From: Cervus elaphus
Taxonomy: Eukaryota > Chordata > Mammalia > Artiodactyla > Cervidae
Assembly (NCBI RefSeq): GCF_910594005.1
Contig: NC_057819.1
Location: forward strand, 130,235,669 to 130,299,668
DNA: 64,000 nt
Direction of reading: 5' to 3'
A program made the position numbers and the translations under genes. This document shows, one piece after another, positions 43,948 through 54,954 of the stretch. The notes under the pieces were generated by a model, which did no database searches, was not told the DNA's origin, and saw nothing but the letters and a program-made list of their open reading frames with translations. The first letter of the stretch is position 1, and each line of letters opens with the position of its first letter.

Positions 43948-44098
43948 GCTTTTAATATTTATTGAGCGCTAGTGTCTGTTGGACTCAATGTGTTATGAAT
44001 TATCTAGCTCACTCCTTGAACCTCCTTAGGAGACAGGCCCCGTGTTATTGGCCCCATTTGACGAATGTAGAGAGACGCTGGGAAAACTATAGGGCCTC
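43948..44098 (+). repeat. MIR SINE
   Basis: aatatttattgagcgctagt, then taggagacaggccccgtgtt and cccatttgacgaatgtagag keep MIR order. Confidence 0.6.
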
Positions 44099-44837
44099 CC
44101 TGGGCCAGGAAGTTCACGTTCATCTTCTCAGCCCGTCCCCGGATGAACCACTCTGCGTCCTGCCTCCTGTGACTCTGAACTTTGGTCAGAGCCTGATGTT
44201 CTAAAATATCAAAAGCCGATGGACAAGTTTTCGGGAATGGAATTAAAACTCGGGTTTGCAGAAATGTTTATAATTGGTCTGACACATCAAGCATCTTGAA
44301 GTCGAAAGCATCCATTTAAGGATTCATGCTGATGTTTCGTTTTTGGTCCTGAGACCAACCTGGAGCTCTCTTATCTTCACGTTGGAAAAGACCACTGGAA
44401 GACCAAGTCGTCTCAGGGTAATCTCAGCGCAATGCACCCAGGGGTGGAGCGGCTGGTCGGCTTGTTGAACAAGCTTTCTGAAGGTGGGATAATCTCCCCC
44501 AGTGGGTCCAAGATGGCACACGTGTTGGTGACCCTCGGGGAGATTATTAGTTCTGGTACTCCCTGTGGTTGACTCTAATGAGGAATTGTTTCACCTTCCC
44601 CCATTGGCCAATTAGAGGAGCTCAGGACGAAACAATCTGGATATGAGTAACTGCTATAGGGGTTTGCAAATGAAGCCAAGATTTTTGCAATTGGTTGCTG
44701 TGTTTTTTCTTTGGGGCTAACAGTGGATTGTGGTTTATGGCCAGGTGCAGAGTTGTTTACAGACTGTTAGTGGAAGGAGAAACCAGAGTAGAGGGAGCCA
44801 ATGGCAAATACTTCATCCTCTAGGGCCAGGAACCTCA
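44099..44837. other. Unassigned block; candidate regulatory DNA at 44530-44720
   Basis: 44530-44720 has a CCAAT-type pair (ccattggccaattagagg), an octamer-like tttgcaaatgaagc and ttttgcaattggttgc in a repeat-free stretch. Could be a conserved non-coding element. Confidence 0.3.
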
Positions 44838-44998
44838 ACCTCCAGGATCTAATGCCTGATCACCTGAGGGGGAGCTGATGTAACAATAAAAGAAATAAAG
44901 TGCACAATCAATGTGATCATCCCCAAACCGTCCCCCACTTGTGGTCTATAGAAAAATTGTCTTCCATGGAACCAGTCCTTGGGGTCCAAAAAGTTGGG
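44838..44998 (-). mobile_element. hAT-Charlie element, same family as at 11.2 kb
   Basis: gatctaatgcctgatcacct, catccccaaaccgtccccca, gaaaaattgtcttccatgga, then gtccaaaaagttggggg is the reversed form of the 11217-11405 family, with a different internal part (a longer version). Confidence 0.7.
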
Positions 44999-45151
44999 GG
45001 CATTTCATGGATGGCTCATGGATGTCCCTGAGAAAGTCGAAGCAGAATATTTAAGTCAAGTTTCCATATAAATCACTCTGGATCTAGAAGAGATTTATCA
45101 TCAGGAGATGAGTCAGTCACATTTTTAGGTCCTTACTTAGCACTGGGTATT
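44999..45151. other. Short unassigned stretch
   Basis: Nothing recognised. Confidence 0.4.
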
Positions 45152-45408
45152 GCTAAAGCTGAAGCTCTAATATTTTGGCTACCTGATGCAAAGAGCTGAC
45201 TCATTGGAAAAGACCCTGATGATGGGAAAGATTGAAGGCCAAAGGAGAAGGGGGCGGTGGAGGATGAGATGGTTAGATAGTATCACCGACTCAGTGAACA
45301 TGAATTTGAGCAAGTTCTGGGAGGTAGCAGAGGACAGAGGGGCTTGGAGGGCTGCAGACCGAGGGAATGCAAAGAGCCGAACACGACTTAGTGCCTGAAC
45401 AAAAGCAA
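45152..45408 (+). mobile_element. BovB LINE 3' end, 5'-truncated
   Basis: taaagctgaagctctaatat to cacgacttagtgcctgaaca with a (CAA)n tail. Confidence 0.92.
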
Positions 45409-46144
45409 CAACACTCTTCAGAGGGATTTTGACAGAGGAACCAGTCAGATAGTAGGGGGCGGGGATGAGTTCTTGTTTTCCAAAGGAGCAATAGGTAATC
45501 ATGACCTGGCAGCAGTTGTGATGCCCATAGCATCGTTTCTAGGAGACCATTTCTGAAATAGTCCTTCAAAGCAAAAAGGCGTGTGCGTCACTGGGCTGAA
45601 CTCAGGGGCCTGAGCCGGGCAGACCCTCAGGTTGATGACCGCACCCGGCACGTCTGGAAGGTCCTTTGTTGGGTTGACAGTGTCTGACAAAGGCGCCCGT
45701 GACTCATCAGCTGTCGAGCATCACTCTCGAAGCCTCCCCGCCTCCCCCTCTGCGTCCTTCCCAGGCCCTCATCACGGGGACCAAAGACACACATGCGCAC
45801 AGCAGAGACTCCGGTCTGGGATGCAGACTGCACCACAGTGCAAGGAAGCCACTCAAAGGGTGACCAAGTCTGGCTTCCTCAGCACCGCGTGCGCTCGTCT
45901 GAAGGACCCAGTGTGGAAGGAACGGTCCAGGGACCCAGGGAGTGCAGAGCTGCTCGCCGCCTACCAGAGTCACTCATGAGAGTACGGGTTTACTTCCAGA
46001 AGGTCCAGGAAGTTGGCTCAAATCCCTTTCCGAACTTCTTGAGAGCCAGGTCCTAGAAAACGCAGGTGCACGTGTTCGAGAAGATATCAGGCATTTGCCT
46101 GTTTTTTTTGTGCATTTTCGTTCTCCTTCCACAGACGCTTTTCT
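45409..46144. other. Unassigned DNA, no gene seen
   Basis: Opposed frames at 45632-45979 and 45707-45973 have no domain. Confidence 0.45.
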
Positions 46145-46460
46145 TGAATTTTATTTATTTATTTTTGGCTGTGCTGGGTCTTCATTGCTGAGAAGGCGTT
46201 TCTCTGGCTGCAGAGCTTGGGCTTCTCCCTGCAGCGGCTCCTCTTGTTGCAGGGCACGGGCTCCAGGCGCACAGGCGTCAGGTTTTGCGGCCCGTGGGCT
46301 AAGTGGTTGCAGCTCCCGGGCCCTAGAGCACAGGCTCAATAGTTGTGGAGCAAGGGCTTAGTCGCTCTAAGGCCCGTGGGATATTCCTGGACAAGGAATC
46401 GAACTTGAGTCCCCAGCATCGGCAGGTGGATTCTTAACAGCTGAGCCAGCAGGGAAGTCC
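46145..46460 (-). mobile_element. CHR-type SINE, long form
   Basis: tttatttatttttggctgtg, the repeated gcagggcacgggctccaggc-type middle, then cggcaggtggattcttaaca and gagccagcagggaagtcc. The frame at 45942-46361 reads into it. Confidence 0.88.
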
Positions 46461-46591
46461 TTCATGGATGCTTTGATGCCCAAAGTATCTTTGAGTTGGC
46501 TAATTCAATAAGCTCTTGCAATTACTGAGTGAATGAATGGAATAAAGGAGAGCACTAAGGGGGCAGAGGACAGTGCTTATAAAAGCAAGTG
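46461..46591. other. Short unassigned stretch
   Basis: Nothing recognised. Confidence 0.4.
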
Positions 46592-46798
46592 AGAGACTTT
46601 CTTGCAGTCCAGTGGTTAGGACTCCACCTTCCAACAGGGAAGTGTAGGGGTGTGTGGGTTTGGTCCCTGCTGGGGAGTCAAGATCCCACAAGCCTCACAG
46701 CCAAAAAAAAAACCCCAAAACATAAAACAGAAGCAATATTGTAACAAATCCAATAAAGACTTTAAAAATGGCCCCCATCAAAAAAACCTTAAAAAAAA
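46592..46798 (+). mobile_element. CHR-type SINE
   Basis: gactttcttgcagtccagtg, gggagtcaagatcccacaag, then A-run and acataaaacagaagcaatat, gtaacaaatccaataaagac. Confidence 0.85.
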
Positions 46799-46911
46799 TA
46801 AAAGCAATTGAATCATTTCTCCTCACTCTTTCAGAACACAGCCCAAGGTCAGGGCCAAAAGAAGACATTTTCTGGGAAATTGGTAATGCTTGGAATATTG
46901 CTGGGAAAATG

Positions 46912-47440
46912 AAAAGTTTAATAGCTATCATTTTGAGAGTGTGATATGTACCAGGCATTGTACTAAGAGTTTGGCTTTGTTTTGTTTATAAATGCATTTA
47001 TATCTTGCATAAATCAGAAAAAGAATGGCTTCTCCCATCAAGAAGTACTATTTTTCCTTGAAAATAGCACCCTTGAACCTGGGTGTGGCTTTGCGACTTG
47101 GGTTAATGTGTTTTGCTTTGTTTTTTAATTGGAGTACAGTTGCTTTGCAATGCTGTGTTGTTTTTACTGCACAGGAAAGTGGATCAGCTACACGAATTTT
47201 TATCCCCCTTTTTGTATTTCTTTTCCATTTAGGTCACCACAGAGCACTGCAATGTCGGTTCTCATTTGTCTTTAGCGTTTAACATGCCCTATCTCATTTC
47301 ATTATTACCGCTCTGAGGTTGGTAGAATTACCCCCATTTTACAGATGAGGAAGTTGAGGATCCATGAGAAAACTTACATTTCCCCCTGATTTGCATTTCT
47401 AGTAAGTAGCAGCGTTCAGATGAGAAGGCAAGTCTGTCCT
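46912..47440 (+). repeat. MIR SINE split by a ~300-base insertion
   Basis: Left part 46912-46960 (atatgtaccaggcattgtac, taagagttt). Right part from 47276 (tttaacatgccctatctcat, attttacagatgaggaagtt). The halves join in MIR order. Confidence 0.6.
47125..47265 (-). mobile_element. L1 3' UTR fragment
   Basis: ttttaattggagtacagttg, gaaagtggatcagctacacg, ttccatttaggtcaccacag. It lies within the material that splits the MIR. Confidence 0.75.
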
Positions 47441-47779
47441 CAGACCTTAGGACTTTGGCGGATTTTTCAAACCTCAGCCCTGGATGCCTGGTGTCTGTGG
47501 TCTGTTAATCCGACTTGTGGGCACGGTGAGGATGCTGCAGTAACATCCCACCGCACCGATAACCTCGCCACCCAAGGCATCTCTCTCCCCACATGATCCC
47601 TTCTCACCCCGTCCCCCCTCTTCTGAGGTTTCTTTCTCGCCAGCTTCCTCTTCTCCTCGTTGTGAAATGGTTTTGTCTCTGTTGCTGCCTGTCCCAGCCC
47701 TTAGGCGAGAGGCGCTGAAGTCAATTCCCTAGGTTTGCCCTGACCTGTCTGTCGCATCTCACACCGCACTGGGGAGGCT
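47441..47779. other. Unassigned DNA
   Basis: Repeat-free, no coding evidence. Confidence 0.4.
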
Positions 47780-47910
47780 TCTCCTCTCGGCTTTATTAAT
47801 CACTTCAATTTGGCATTGTGTGTGTTTTATGGTCTTTACTTCCGCCCTCACTCTGCCCCCGTTCAATTATGTTTACCTTTGAAAGCAACACTGGAAGGGA
47901 AAAATCTCTG
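47780..47910. promoter_or_regulatory. Candidate conserved regulatory element
   Basis: Dense developmental-type motifs: ctttattaatcacttcaatt, gtgttttatggtctttac, ttcaattatgtttacctttg (homeodomain, FOX and TCF-like cores). Repeat-free and not open over useful length. Confidence 0.3.
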
Positions 47911-48002
47911 CCTTCTGCCAGATGTTAAAAAAGAAAAAGCGCTCCTTAGACACACGCATATGCACATTTCTGCCTCCAATTTTTCTCTTTATTTTATTTA
48001 AG

Positions 48003-48198
48003 ATTTTTTTTTTGATTTTTTTTTTGACCATTTTGAAAGTCTTTATTGAATTTGTTACAATATCACTTCTGTTTTATGTTCTGGTTTTTTGGCTCCAAGG
48101 TATGTGGGATCTTAACTCCTTGACCGGGGATTGAACTCGCACCCCCTGCCTGCATTGGGAGGCAAAGTCTTAATCACGGGACTGCAAGGGAAGTCCCT
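48003..48198 (-). mobile_element. CHR-type SINE
   Basis: tctttattgaatttgttaca, tgtgggatcttaactccttg, aagtcttaatcacgggactg, ending ggaagtccc. Confidence 0.87.
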
Positions 48199-48286
48199 TC
48201 CTCTTTAACACACATGATAAATAGGAGAGAGAGAGCGAAGACCAGCTCCTTGTTTTAACATGAGCCGAAGGCATGTTGTCCTGGGG

Positions 48287-48488
48287 GTGTGTGCTCAGGT
48301 GCTCAGTCGTGTCCAACTCTGTGACCCCAGGGACTGCAGCCCACCAGGTTCCTCTGTCCCTGGGACTTTCCTGGCAAGAATGCTGGAGAGGGTTGCCATT
48401 TCCTCCCTGGCCCAGGGACCAAATCCACGTCTCCTGCATCTCCTTCATTGGCGCGGGGATTCTTGACCGCTGAGCCACCTGGGAAGCC
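48287..48488 (-). mobile_element. Bov-tA SINE
   Basis: gtgtgtgctcaggtgctcag to gagccacctgggaagccc. Has a ~15-base deletion after atttcctccctgg. Confidence 0.93.
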
Positions 48489-48514
48489 CTTGTCTTGGGG
48501 TATGAGGTCCCTAA

Positions 48515-48655
48515 ATCAATGCATCTCACACTTTAATGCACATAGAAACCACCAGGGCTCACAGAAGATACTGATTTTGATTCAGTAGGTCTTCAGTGGA
48601 GTCTGAGATTCTGCATTTCATGCCAGGAAGTCGTGAGATGATGCTTTACCTAAGG
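48515..48655 (+). mobile_element. MER5A-like hAT element
   Basis: ctcacactttaatgcacata, gattttgattcagtaggtct, gtctgagattctgcatttca keep the MER5 order. Confidence 0.7.
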
Positions 48656-48784
48656 ACCCAAGTTTTCCCTGCCCTCTTCCTTCCGTGCCTCCCTCTCTGG
48701 CCCTGAGGTTTCTCGCTCTCCATCATTCAAGGAGTGCCCTTGCCTCGGGAGCTCTCCTGGGCTTCCCGGTCATGCAGGATCTCC
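48656..48784. other. Unassigned DNA
   Basis: Nothing recognised. Confidence 0.4.
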
Positions 48785-49060
48785 CACGAATGCTGTGCCC
48801 ATCTCAGCGGGATCACCTTTAATGGCCAAGAGCCTTTTATGGTTTAGGTTGGAGTCTCCCCACTAAGCCCTTCCCAGGATAACAGTTAGTTGTCCCTGGC
48901 TGGGAGACAAAAGAAATGCATTTTGCTGGAGCCAGTTTTCCCCAAAACGTTAAAGGCACCTTTATCTCCGGGTAATTAAAGCTCTGACTGATGAATGCAT
49001 AATTATGCATAAGCCGGACTCAAATGATCACCTTGGTCTTTCATCTCTGAGCTTACTTCA
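48785..49060. promoter_or_regulatory. Strong candidate conserved regulatory element
   Basis: Repeat-free and non-coding. Contains a perfect 16-base palindrome made of two atgcat halves around aatt (48995-49010), a tctccgggtaattaaagc homeodomain site just upstream, and an agccttttatggtttagg (HOX/CDX-like) site near 48830. Motif density and lack of decay-type patterns suggest an enhancer. Activity and conservation are not shown by sequence alone. Confidence 0.4.
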
Positions 49061-49659
49061 CGTAGAGAGGTAACCGTCCTGGGCGTGCTTTAGAGAATAG
49101 CTATTTGGAGGTGTCTGAGTTGGGTGGAGCCCTTCCAGGGGCCGGCCGGCCCCACGATGACTGTGATCTGTGAAGGTCAGAGTTGTGTCTGTCTCCATGG
49201 AGTTGGGGCTTTGGTGGCTGCAGGGGCCTTGGGGAAGGCGTAACACTGCTCAGGATTTGCCAGACTGTTTGGAGGTTCAAACTCCGGCCCGCGGATCTGG
49301 CCCTGTTCTGCTTGCGGACGAAAGGGCAGACGGGGCTCTGCTGTCTCTGGCACCTGGGTCCCTGATCCGCATCCCCCCCCACCTCCTCCCTACTTGAGAA
49401 CAGGCTCGTCCTTCGTCTGGCTGCCCTTGGCCCGAGTTAGGCCGGGGTCACTGCCGGCCTGCGACTGTCTCACCCGGATCCGGGTCAGTGCCGACTTCTC
49501 ACCTCCTGGGAAGGTGTTTGTGGAAGCAGGGGGAGGGCTGGGTAGATTTCCAGGTCTCTGAACTCCAGAACCAAAAGACACCCATCGAGTGAGGGTGGAA
49601 TTCCCGGGTTCCAGACGCCGAATGAGCTCAACCCACCCCCACTGTGAGCTCTGCAGCAG
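49061..49659. other. Unassigned DNA
   Basis: Opposed frames at 49101-49397 show no domain. CpG moderate around 49280-49500. Confidence 0.4.
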
Positions 49660-49868
49660 GTGTGTGTTCAGTCGCCAAGTCATACCTGGCTCTCCGGGGC
49701 CCCGTGGGCTGTAGCCCGCCGGGCTCCTCCACCCGTGGAATTTCCCAGACAAGAATTCTAGAGTGGGGTGCCATTTCCTCCACCAGGGGATCCTCCCGAC
49801 ACAGGGACTGAACCCACATCTCTTGCATTGGCAGGAGGATTCTTTACCGCTAAGCCACCAGGGAAGCC
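49660..49868 (-). mobile_element. Bov-tA SINE
   Basis: gtgtgttcagtcgccaagtc to aagccaccagggaagcc. Confidence 0.93.
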
Positions 49869-50067
49869 TCTGCAACAGATGACCACGCGTTCAGCTCTTC
49901 TGAGTCCCAGGTTTCTCCAGTATGAGATGGAGACTGAGGCATCAACTTCATGGGATGGATTTGGTGAAAGGAAGTCTGCTTTGGCTCAGCATGTGGTCTG
50001 GCTATGCTTTGGTACTGCTATGCCTTTGCACGGTGAAGAGATACAGAGACAGTGCAGGACAGGGAGG
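49869..50067. other. Short unassigned spacer
   Basis: Lies between two SINEs of opposite orientation. Nothing recognised. Confidence 0.4.
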
Positions 50068-50262
50068 GGCTTCCCAGGTGGTACTAGTGACAAGGAACCC
50101 GCCTGCCGACGCAGGGGACCTGGGTTCCATCCCTGGGGCAGAAAGATCCCCTGAAGGAGACCATGGCAACCCACTCCAGTTTTCTCGCCTGGAGAATCCC
50201 ATGGACAGAGGAGCTTACAGTTCATGGGATCACAGAGAGTCGGAAACGACTGAACAACAATA
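50068..50262 (+). mobile_element. Bov-tA SINE
   Basis: ggcttcccaggtggtactag to gtcggaaacgactgaacaac. The segment gcctggtgggc before the terminal third is shortened. Confidence 0.92.
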
Positions 50263-52216
50263 GCAGATACTTTTGTATGCTCCTTGGCTGCTGCGGACCA
50301 ACAGGAATTGTTTGAGTCACCGCTTTGAGGGTTCCTTCCTCCCAGCAGATCCTCAAAAGCTGTTGGCCCCCACGGGACAGGTGCAGTGGACTGCTTCTTT
50401 AAATGGTTGGTATGGGGGTTACAGCAAACTCTCGTCTGCTCTCCACAAGTGCAGGGTCTCACGTGGGGGCCAATTAGCTGGGTCTAAACGTACATGATAA
50501 AATAAAGGAAATCATCCGAAGGCACTCACGGGTAAGTAGACCTTCGATGGGTAACTGCCGCCTGCCGCACTCGGCGTTGTGGATTTTTCTCAGACGTTAA
50601 GTAGCCTCTACTTTCAGTGGCATGCTTTCAAGGCTTAGAGAGGCAGCTCCTCCCAGTTATAGTTAACTCACCCATACAGGGATCCCGCTCCCGATAAAGA
50701 GCTTTGACACCACTGTTCTTTTAAGCCTGACGTCTTGGCTATTTTTTTTTCTTTTTTCAATTCATAGACAAGTTTCTCAAATGTGCCTCCCTTCTCATAT
50801 AAGACATTCATCCTCCAATTCCCTTGGAACGAGGCTTCCACTCCAGTTGGCTGTTGCCTGTCACTGAAAGGTCAATAACACCTCGTCGTCGTCCCGTTCC
50901 ATCATCTTTTCTCCTTGGGCCGTCTGTTTCTTTTCTGGCGCATTCCATTGTTGATGGAAGCTTTTGCGTTCGACTCTGAGACAGTGTTTCCCGTTCACCT
51001 CCTCCCTCTTGCCTCACCCCTTCTCTCTCTGCTGCCCTTTTCCATCCTCATGCTTAGGATTTGGGGCCGATTTCCGTAGCACATTCCTAAAAGAGCTCAC
51101 CTGCGGTCACAGTTTCAGCCTATCTTTTATGCCAACCGTTGTCTAAACTTGCATCTTCAGACTTTCCCTCTAACGAGCTACAGGCATGGACACCCCGCCT
51201 GAACCTCTCGAGATGTCTTGGTACAAGCCTAAGATACAGTCTCTGTCCCCCTGTGACTCTCCTTTCACTTTATGGAGTCCCTGTTTTTGCCAAGGTACCA
51301 CAGGCCCTCCCCGCCGCCCCCACCAAGGAGAAATCCGTTACCTTTGACCACTCCGCAGTCTGACCCTCAGGATCAGCTTTGTACCCCAGACCTACAGCCC
51401 GGCTTCCTGACCACACAGCCCCATCCCTCTCTGAGGCCCCGAACACCTCACATCTGGCTTACTGGCACCATTTCCCAAATGCTTTAAATTCTTTCATCCA
51501 TTCTCCAGACTGGGGCATTCTACGCCACCCAGCCAAAGTATTTCTTCTTCTGGAAATGCCAATTTTATTATATTTGTCTGCCTGGAAAGCCTACAAAACC
51601 AGTGACACAAGCCTTGACTTGACTTGGGAGGTTCTCCATGATCTCCGTTTCTTTCCAAACTGCTCCACCACTGATCACCCACAGAAACACTTGGCTCAAG
51701 TCAAATTAGACTGCGTTCTAATTAGGATCAAGTTCCATTGCCAGTAACAGGATAGCCCCAAATAACAGAGATGTAAACTACTCAGAGGCTTGCTTCTCTC
51801 TTATTTCAAAGACCCAGTCTAGGCAGCCCAGGACAGGAATGGTGCTCTTCGCCCAGGTGCCCTGAGACCCAGCCCGCTTCCATCCTGCTGCTTCCTCATG
51901 TGACCTCCAGTGCCAAGGTCACCCTGGATAATGATCAGCCATTTCAGATCCAACTCTCCAGCCCGCAGTCCAGCCAGAAAGGAGGAAGGAGCAAAAGGAT
52001 ACAGGTTTTTCCTTTGAGGACGTTATTTGAAAATTGGACGGATAGTTTCCACTTAAATCTCATGGGTCACAGTTAAGTCATGTGACCATATGCAGGCGCA
52101 AAGGAAACTGGGAAATGTGTATTTACCGTTGGGAGGGGGACAGGGTCTTGTTTGTGCCAGGCTGAGATTCAGGGTTTCATACAAAAGCAAGAAGTAGGAA
52201 CAGCCAGTCATCCTTG
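50263..52216. other. Long unassigned block; probable old repeat at 51720-52140
   Basis: 51720-52140 (tccattgccagtaacaggat, ttcctcatgtgacctccagt, aactgggaaatgtgtattta) looks like an old interspersed repeat whose family I cannot name. Frames at 51139-51747 are proline/serine-rich and domain-free. Confidence 0.4.
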
Positions 52217-52757
52217 CTGTTGTTGTTCATTCAGTCGTGTCCAACTCTTTGTGACCCCATGGACTGCAGCATGCCAGGCTTCCCTGAACTTCCCGGAATT
52301 TGCTATTTATATTCTATAACGAACTTCCTATCTCCTGGATATTTGCTCAAACTCATGTCCACTGAGTCACTGATGCCTCCACCCATCCACCCATCTGTCT
52401 CCTTCTCCTCCTGCCTTCAATCTTTCCCAGCATCAGGGTCTTTTCCAATAAGTTGGCTCTTCACATCAGGTGGCCAGAGTATTGGAGCTTCAGTTTCAGC
52501 ATCAGTCCTTCCAATGAATATTCAGGGTTGATTTCCTTTAGAATTGAGTGGTTTGATCTCCTTGCTGTCCAAGGGACTCTCAAGAGTCTTCTCCAGCACC
52601 ACAGTTCAAAACCATCAATTCTCCAACACTCAGCCTTCTTTATGGTTCCCTCACATCTGTACATGACTACTGGAAAACCAGAGCTTTGACTAAATGGACC
52701 TTTGTCTGCAAAGTGATGTCTCTGCTTTTTAATATGCTGTCTAGGTTTGTCAGAGCC
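52217..52757 (-). mobile_element. BovB LINE 3' part of a head-to-head arrangement
   Basis: Minus-strand BovB from the (TTG)n-type tail and cattcagtcgtgtccaactc up to ttttaatatgctgtctaggt. About 55 extra bases interrupt it at 52285-52340 (gaacttcccggaatttgcta...). Confidence 0.9.
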
Positions 52758-52905
52758 ATGCGGTGCAGGGCTACCCCAGACAGACTGGTCATAGTGAAGA
52801 GTTCTGACAAAATGTAGTCCACTGGAGGAGGAAATGGGAACCACTCCAGTGCTCTTGCCAAGAGAAGCCTATGAACAGCATGAAAAGGCAAAGAGAAAGC
52901 TACGA
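52758..52905 (+). mobile_element. BovB 5'-region fragment, opposite orientation
   Basis: cggtgcagggctaccccaga, gaagagttctgacaaaatgt, gtccactggaggaggaaatg, cctatgaacagcatgaaaag correspond to the first part of BovB, before the endonuclease. Directly abuts the minus-strand part. Confidence 0.7.
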
Positions 52906-53071
52906 TCCTTGCTATAGCCAACCTTTTCTTTTCCTCACAAGCCGTGATCTTTTTGTCATCATGCTGATGCAGAACGGTCTTGCTTGGCATACTCTCTGAC
53001 TCACCTGAATCCTGCTCCTCAGAGAAATGGGCACTGACCTCGGATTAGCTCACATTCCAGTTTTTTCCCTG

Positions 53072-53188
53072 ACTCGATGGGCATGAATTTGAGCAAGCTC
53101 TGGGAGATGGTGAAGGACAGGGAAGCCTGGCGTGCTGCAGTCCATGGGGTCGCAAAGAGTCAGACACGACTGAGCGACTGAACAACAT
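53072..53188 (+). mobile_element. BovB LINE terminal fragment
   Basis: gactcgatgggcatgaattt to cacgactgagcgactgaaca, only the last ~115 bases. Confidence 0.88.
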
Positions 53189-53204
53189 CAGCTTTCTCAC
53201 CCTC

Positions 53205-53365
53205 ACTTGCCATGAGATCTCGAATAATGTCTCTGAGCCTCAGTTTTCCCCTCTGTTGAATGGGGTGCCAAAGCTAATGTGGATTATTATTATGAGGATC
53301 ACACAGAACAGTTTTCACAGAGCACTACCAGAGAGCCTGGCACAGCCTATGCACTTGAGAAGGAA
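53205..53365 (-). repeat. MIR SINE
   Basis: tctctgagcctcagttttcc, gttgaatggggtgccaaagc, cacacagaacagttttcaca. Confidence 0.65.
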
Positions 53366-54027
53366 ATCTCATCAAAAATCATGAGCTTTACGAGTTATCT
53401 CAAAAGACTCAACCCAGGTCCTTTTTCTTTCACAGACAACTCCCTCTGCATTTCAGATTAGGACAACTGTTCTCTGCCTTAAACTCTTCCAATAAAACAG
53501 ATATTGTTTGAGACACTGATGTGAAAATGAATATGACATCTTTATCTCATTTTTTAAATTTCGAACCTTCAGAAAAGTTGAAAGAATAATGCTTCGACGT
53601 TCTTGAATTGTTCCCTGGTGTGACGGCTTCTCCATGTACCCATGCCCAATTTTTTCTCAATCAGATGAAATATCTCTTGAAGGCAACCACCGTGTGCTAA
53701 ACAGGATGTTGCCTTTGTTTTTGATCTTTGCTTTTTAAAAAATCTGCTGATAAAAAAAAAAAAAAAGTCTGCTGAGCACCTCCAATGCCGCTTAATAAAA
53801 ATGCGCATTTCACTTTTCCCTGTCTTCTCCTGTCTTTGATGATTTTGGTGGGTGTCAAAACAGGCTGAAGACAGCAAGAAAGGCACAAGATACGATTTTT
53901 AAGACTTGTCAAAATTGTCTCTTATTATTTTAAGATGAGTTCTCCAGTCAGGGGAGTCCTTCTGTCACTTCTCCTTTGCACAGATCATAACTCCTGGGAG
54001 TATTCTTTTGTAAAGAATTGTAGGTGT
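53366..54027. other. Unassigned AT-rich DNA
   Basis: Includes an A-run at 53752-53766. No gene or family recognised. Confidence 0.4.
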
Positions 54028-54155
54028 CTTTTTAAAAGTAGTTTATTTGTTTTGGCCACACTGCATGGCATGTGGGATCTCAGTTCCCTGACCAGGGGTG
54101 GAACCCACGTCCCCTGTAACGGAAGCATGGGGTTCTAACCACTGCATCTCCAGTT
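54028..54155 (-). mobile_element. CHR-type SINE
   Basis: tttgttttggccacactgca, gtgggatctcagttccctga, gggttctaaccactgcatct. Confidence 0.85.
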
Positions 54156-54177
54156 TTGCCCTCCCAGAAGAATTCTT

Positions 54178-54370
54178 TTTAAAAAATATATTTATTTAGA
54201 TATTTATTTGGCTGCACTGGGTCTTAGATGCAGCACACAGGATCTTTAGTTGCAGCGTGTGGACTCTGAGTTGTGGCTTGTGCGATTTAGTTCCCTGACC
54301 AGGGATTGAACCCAGGCCCCCTGCATTGGGAGCCTGCAGTCTTAACCACTGGACCACCAGGGAAGTCCCC
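54178..54370 (-). mobile_element. CHR-type SINE, second copy in tandem
   Basis: ttatttggctgcactgggtc, tgcgatttagttccctgacc, gcagtcttaaccactggacc. Longer middle than the first copy 25 bases away, same orientation. Confidence 0.88.
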
Positions 54371-54954
54371 CAGAAGTATTCTGAAAGCAAAGAAGCAGCT
54401 GAAATACACAGTTGCTAAGCAAGAGATTGAGTGAATGAACGTGTGGCTCTAGAGATCTAACGTATGACGACGGAGAAGGGACTCGGGTGATCAGTGACAG
54501 AGCGCGGCCTCGGCCCTACTTGAACCCACGGGTGTTAATTGCATCCTGTAAAGAGTGAGCTCACCTGGAGTCAACAAACGGTCCTGAGAATGTCTTGAGC
54601 ATCTCCCCATTTGTCTATGGGGAAGTCTAAATTAACCAATTCTGATGTCAATCCTGTCTCCTAAGAGAATTATATTACTAAGATATAACATGTATTCTGA
54701 GCCTCTGGGACAGCTTGATGGATTGGAATTTACTGTCTTTCCTTCTTGGACACTGCAGGGGGTTAAGATGGCCTCCCAAAGGCAATCAGAGAGACTTAAT
54801 CTCCTTCAGCTCCTTCTCTCTTGGCGTGGCTGTTGTCCCATCTATTTTGCAGAAAGTAGGAAGGACAATGTTAGAGGCAAAATCACTCCCCTAGTGCATC
54901 TTTGTAAATATGAAATGATAAAGCTCTATGAAGCATATTGGGTCATAAAGGACC
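54371..54954. other. Unassigned DNA
   Basis: Repeat-free. gtgttaattgcatcctgtaa near 54531 is motif-like. No coding evidence. Confidence 0.4.

Noticed and set aside
51139..51747. Proline/serine-rich frames considered as coding exons
   Set aside because: Overlapping in two frames of the same strand, no domain and no splice-site pattern. Old repeat sequence seems to begin at the downstream end.
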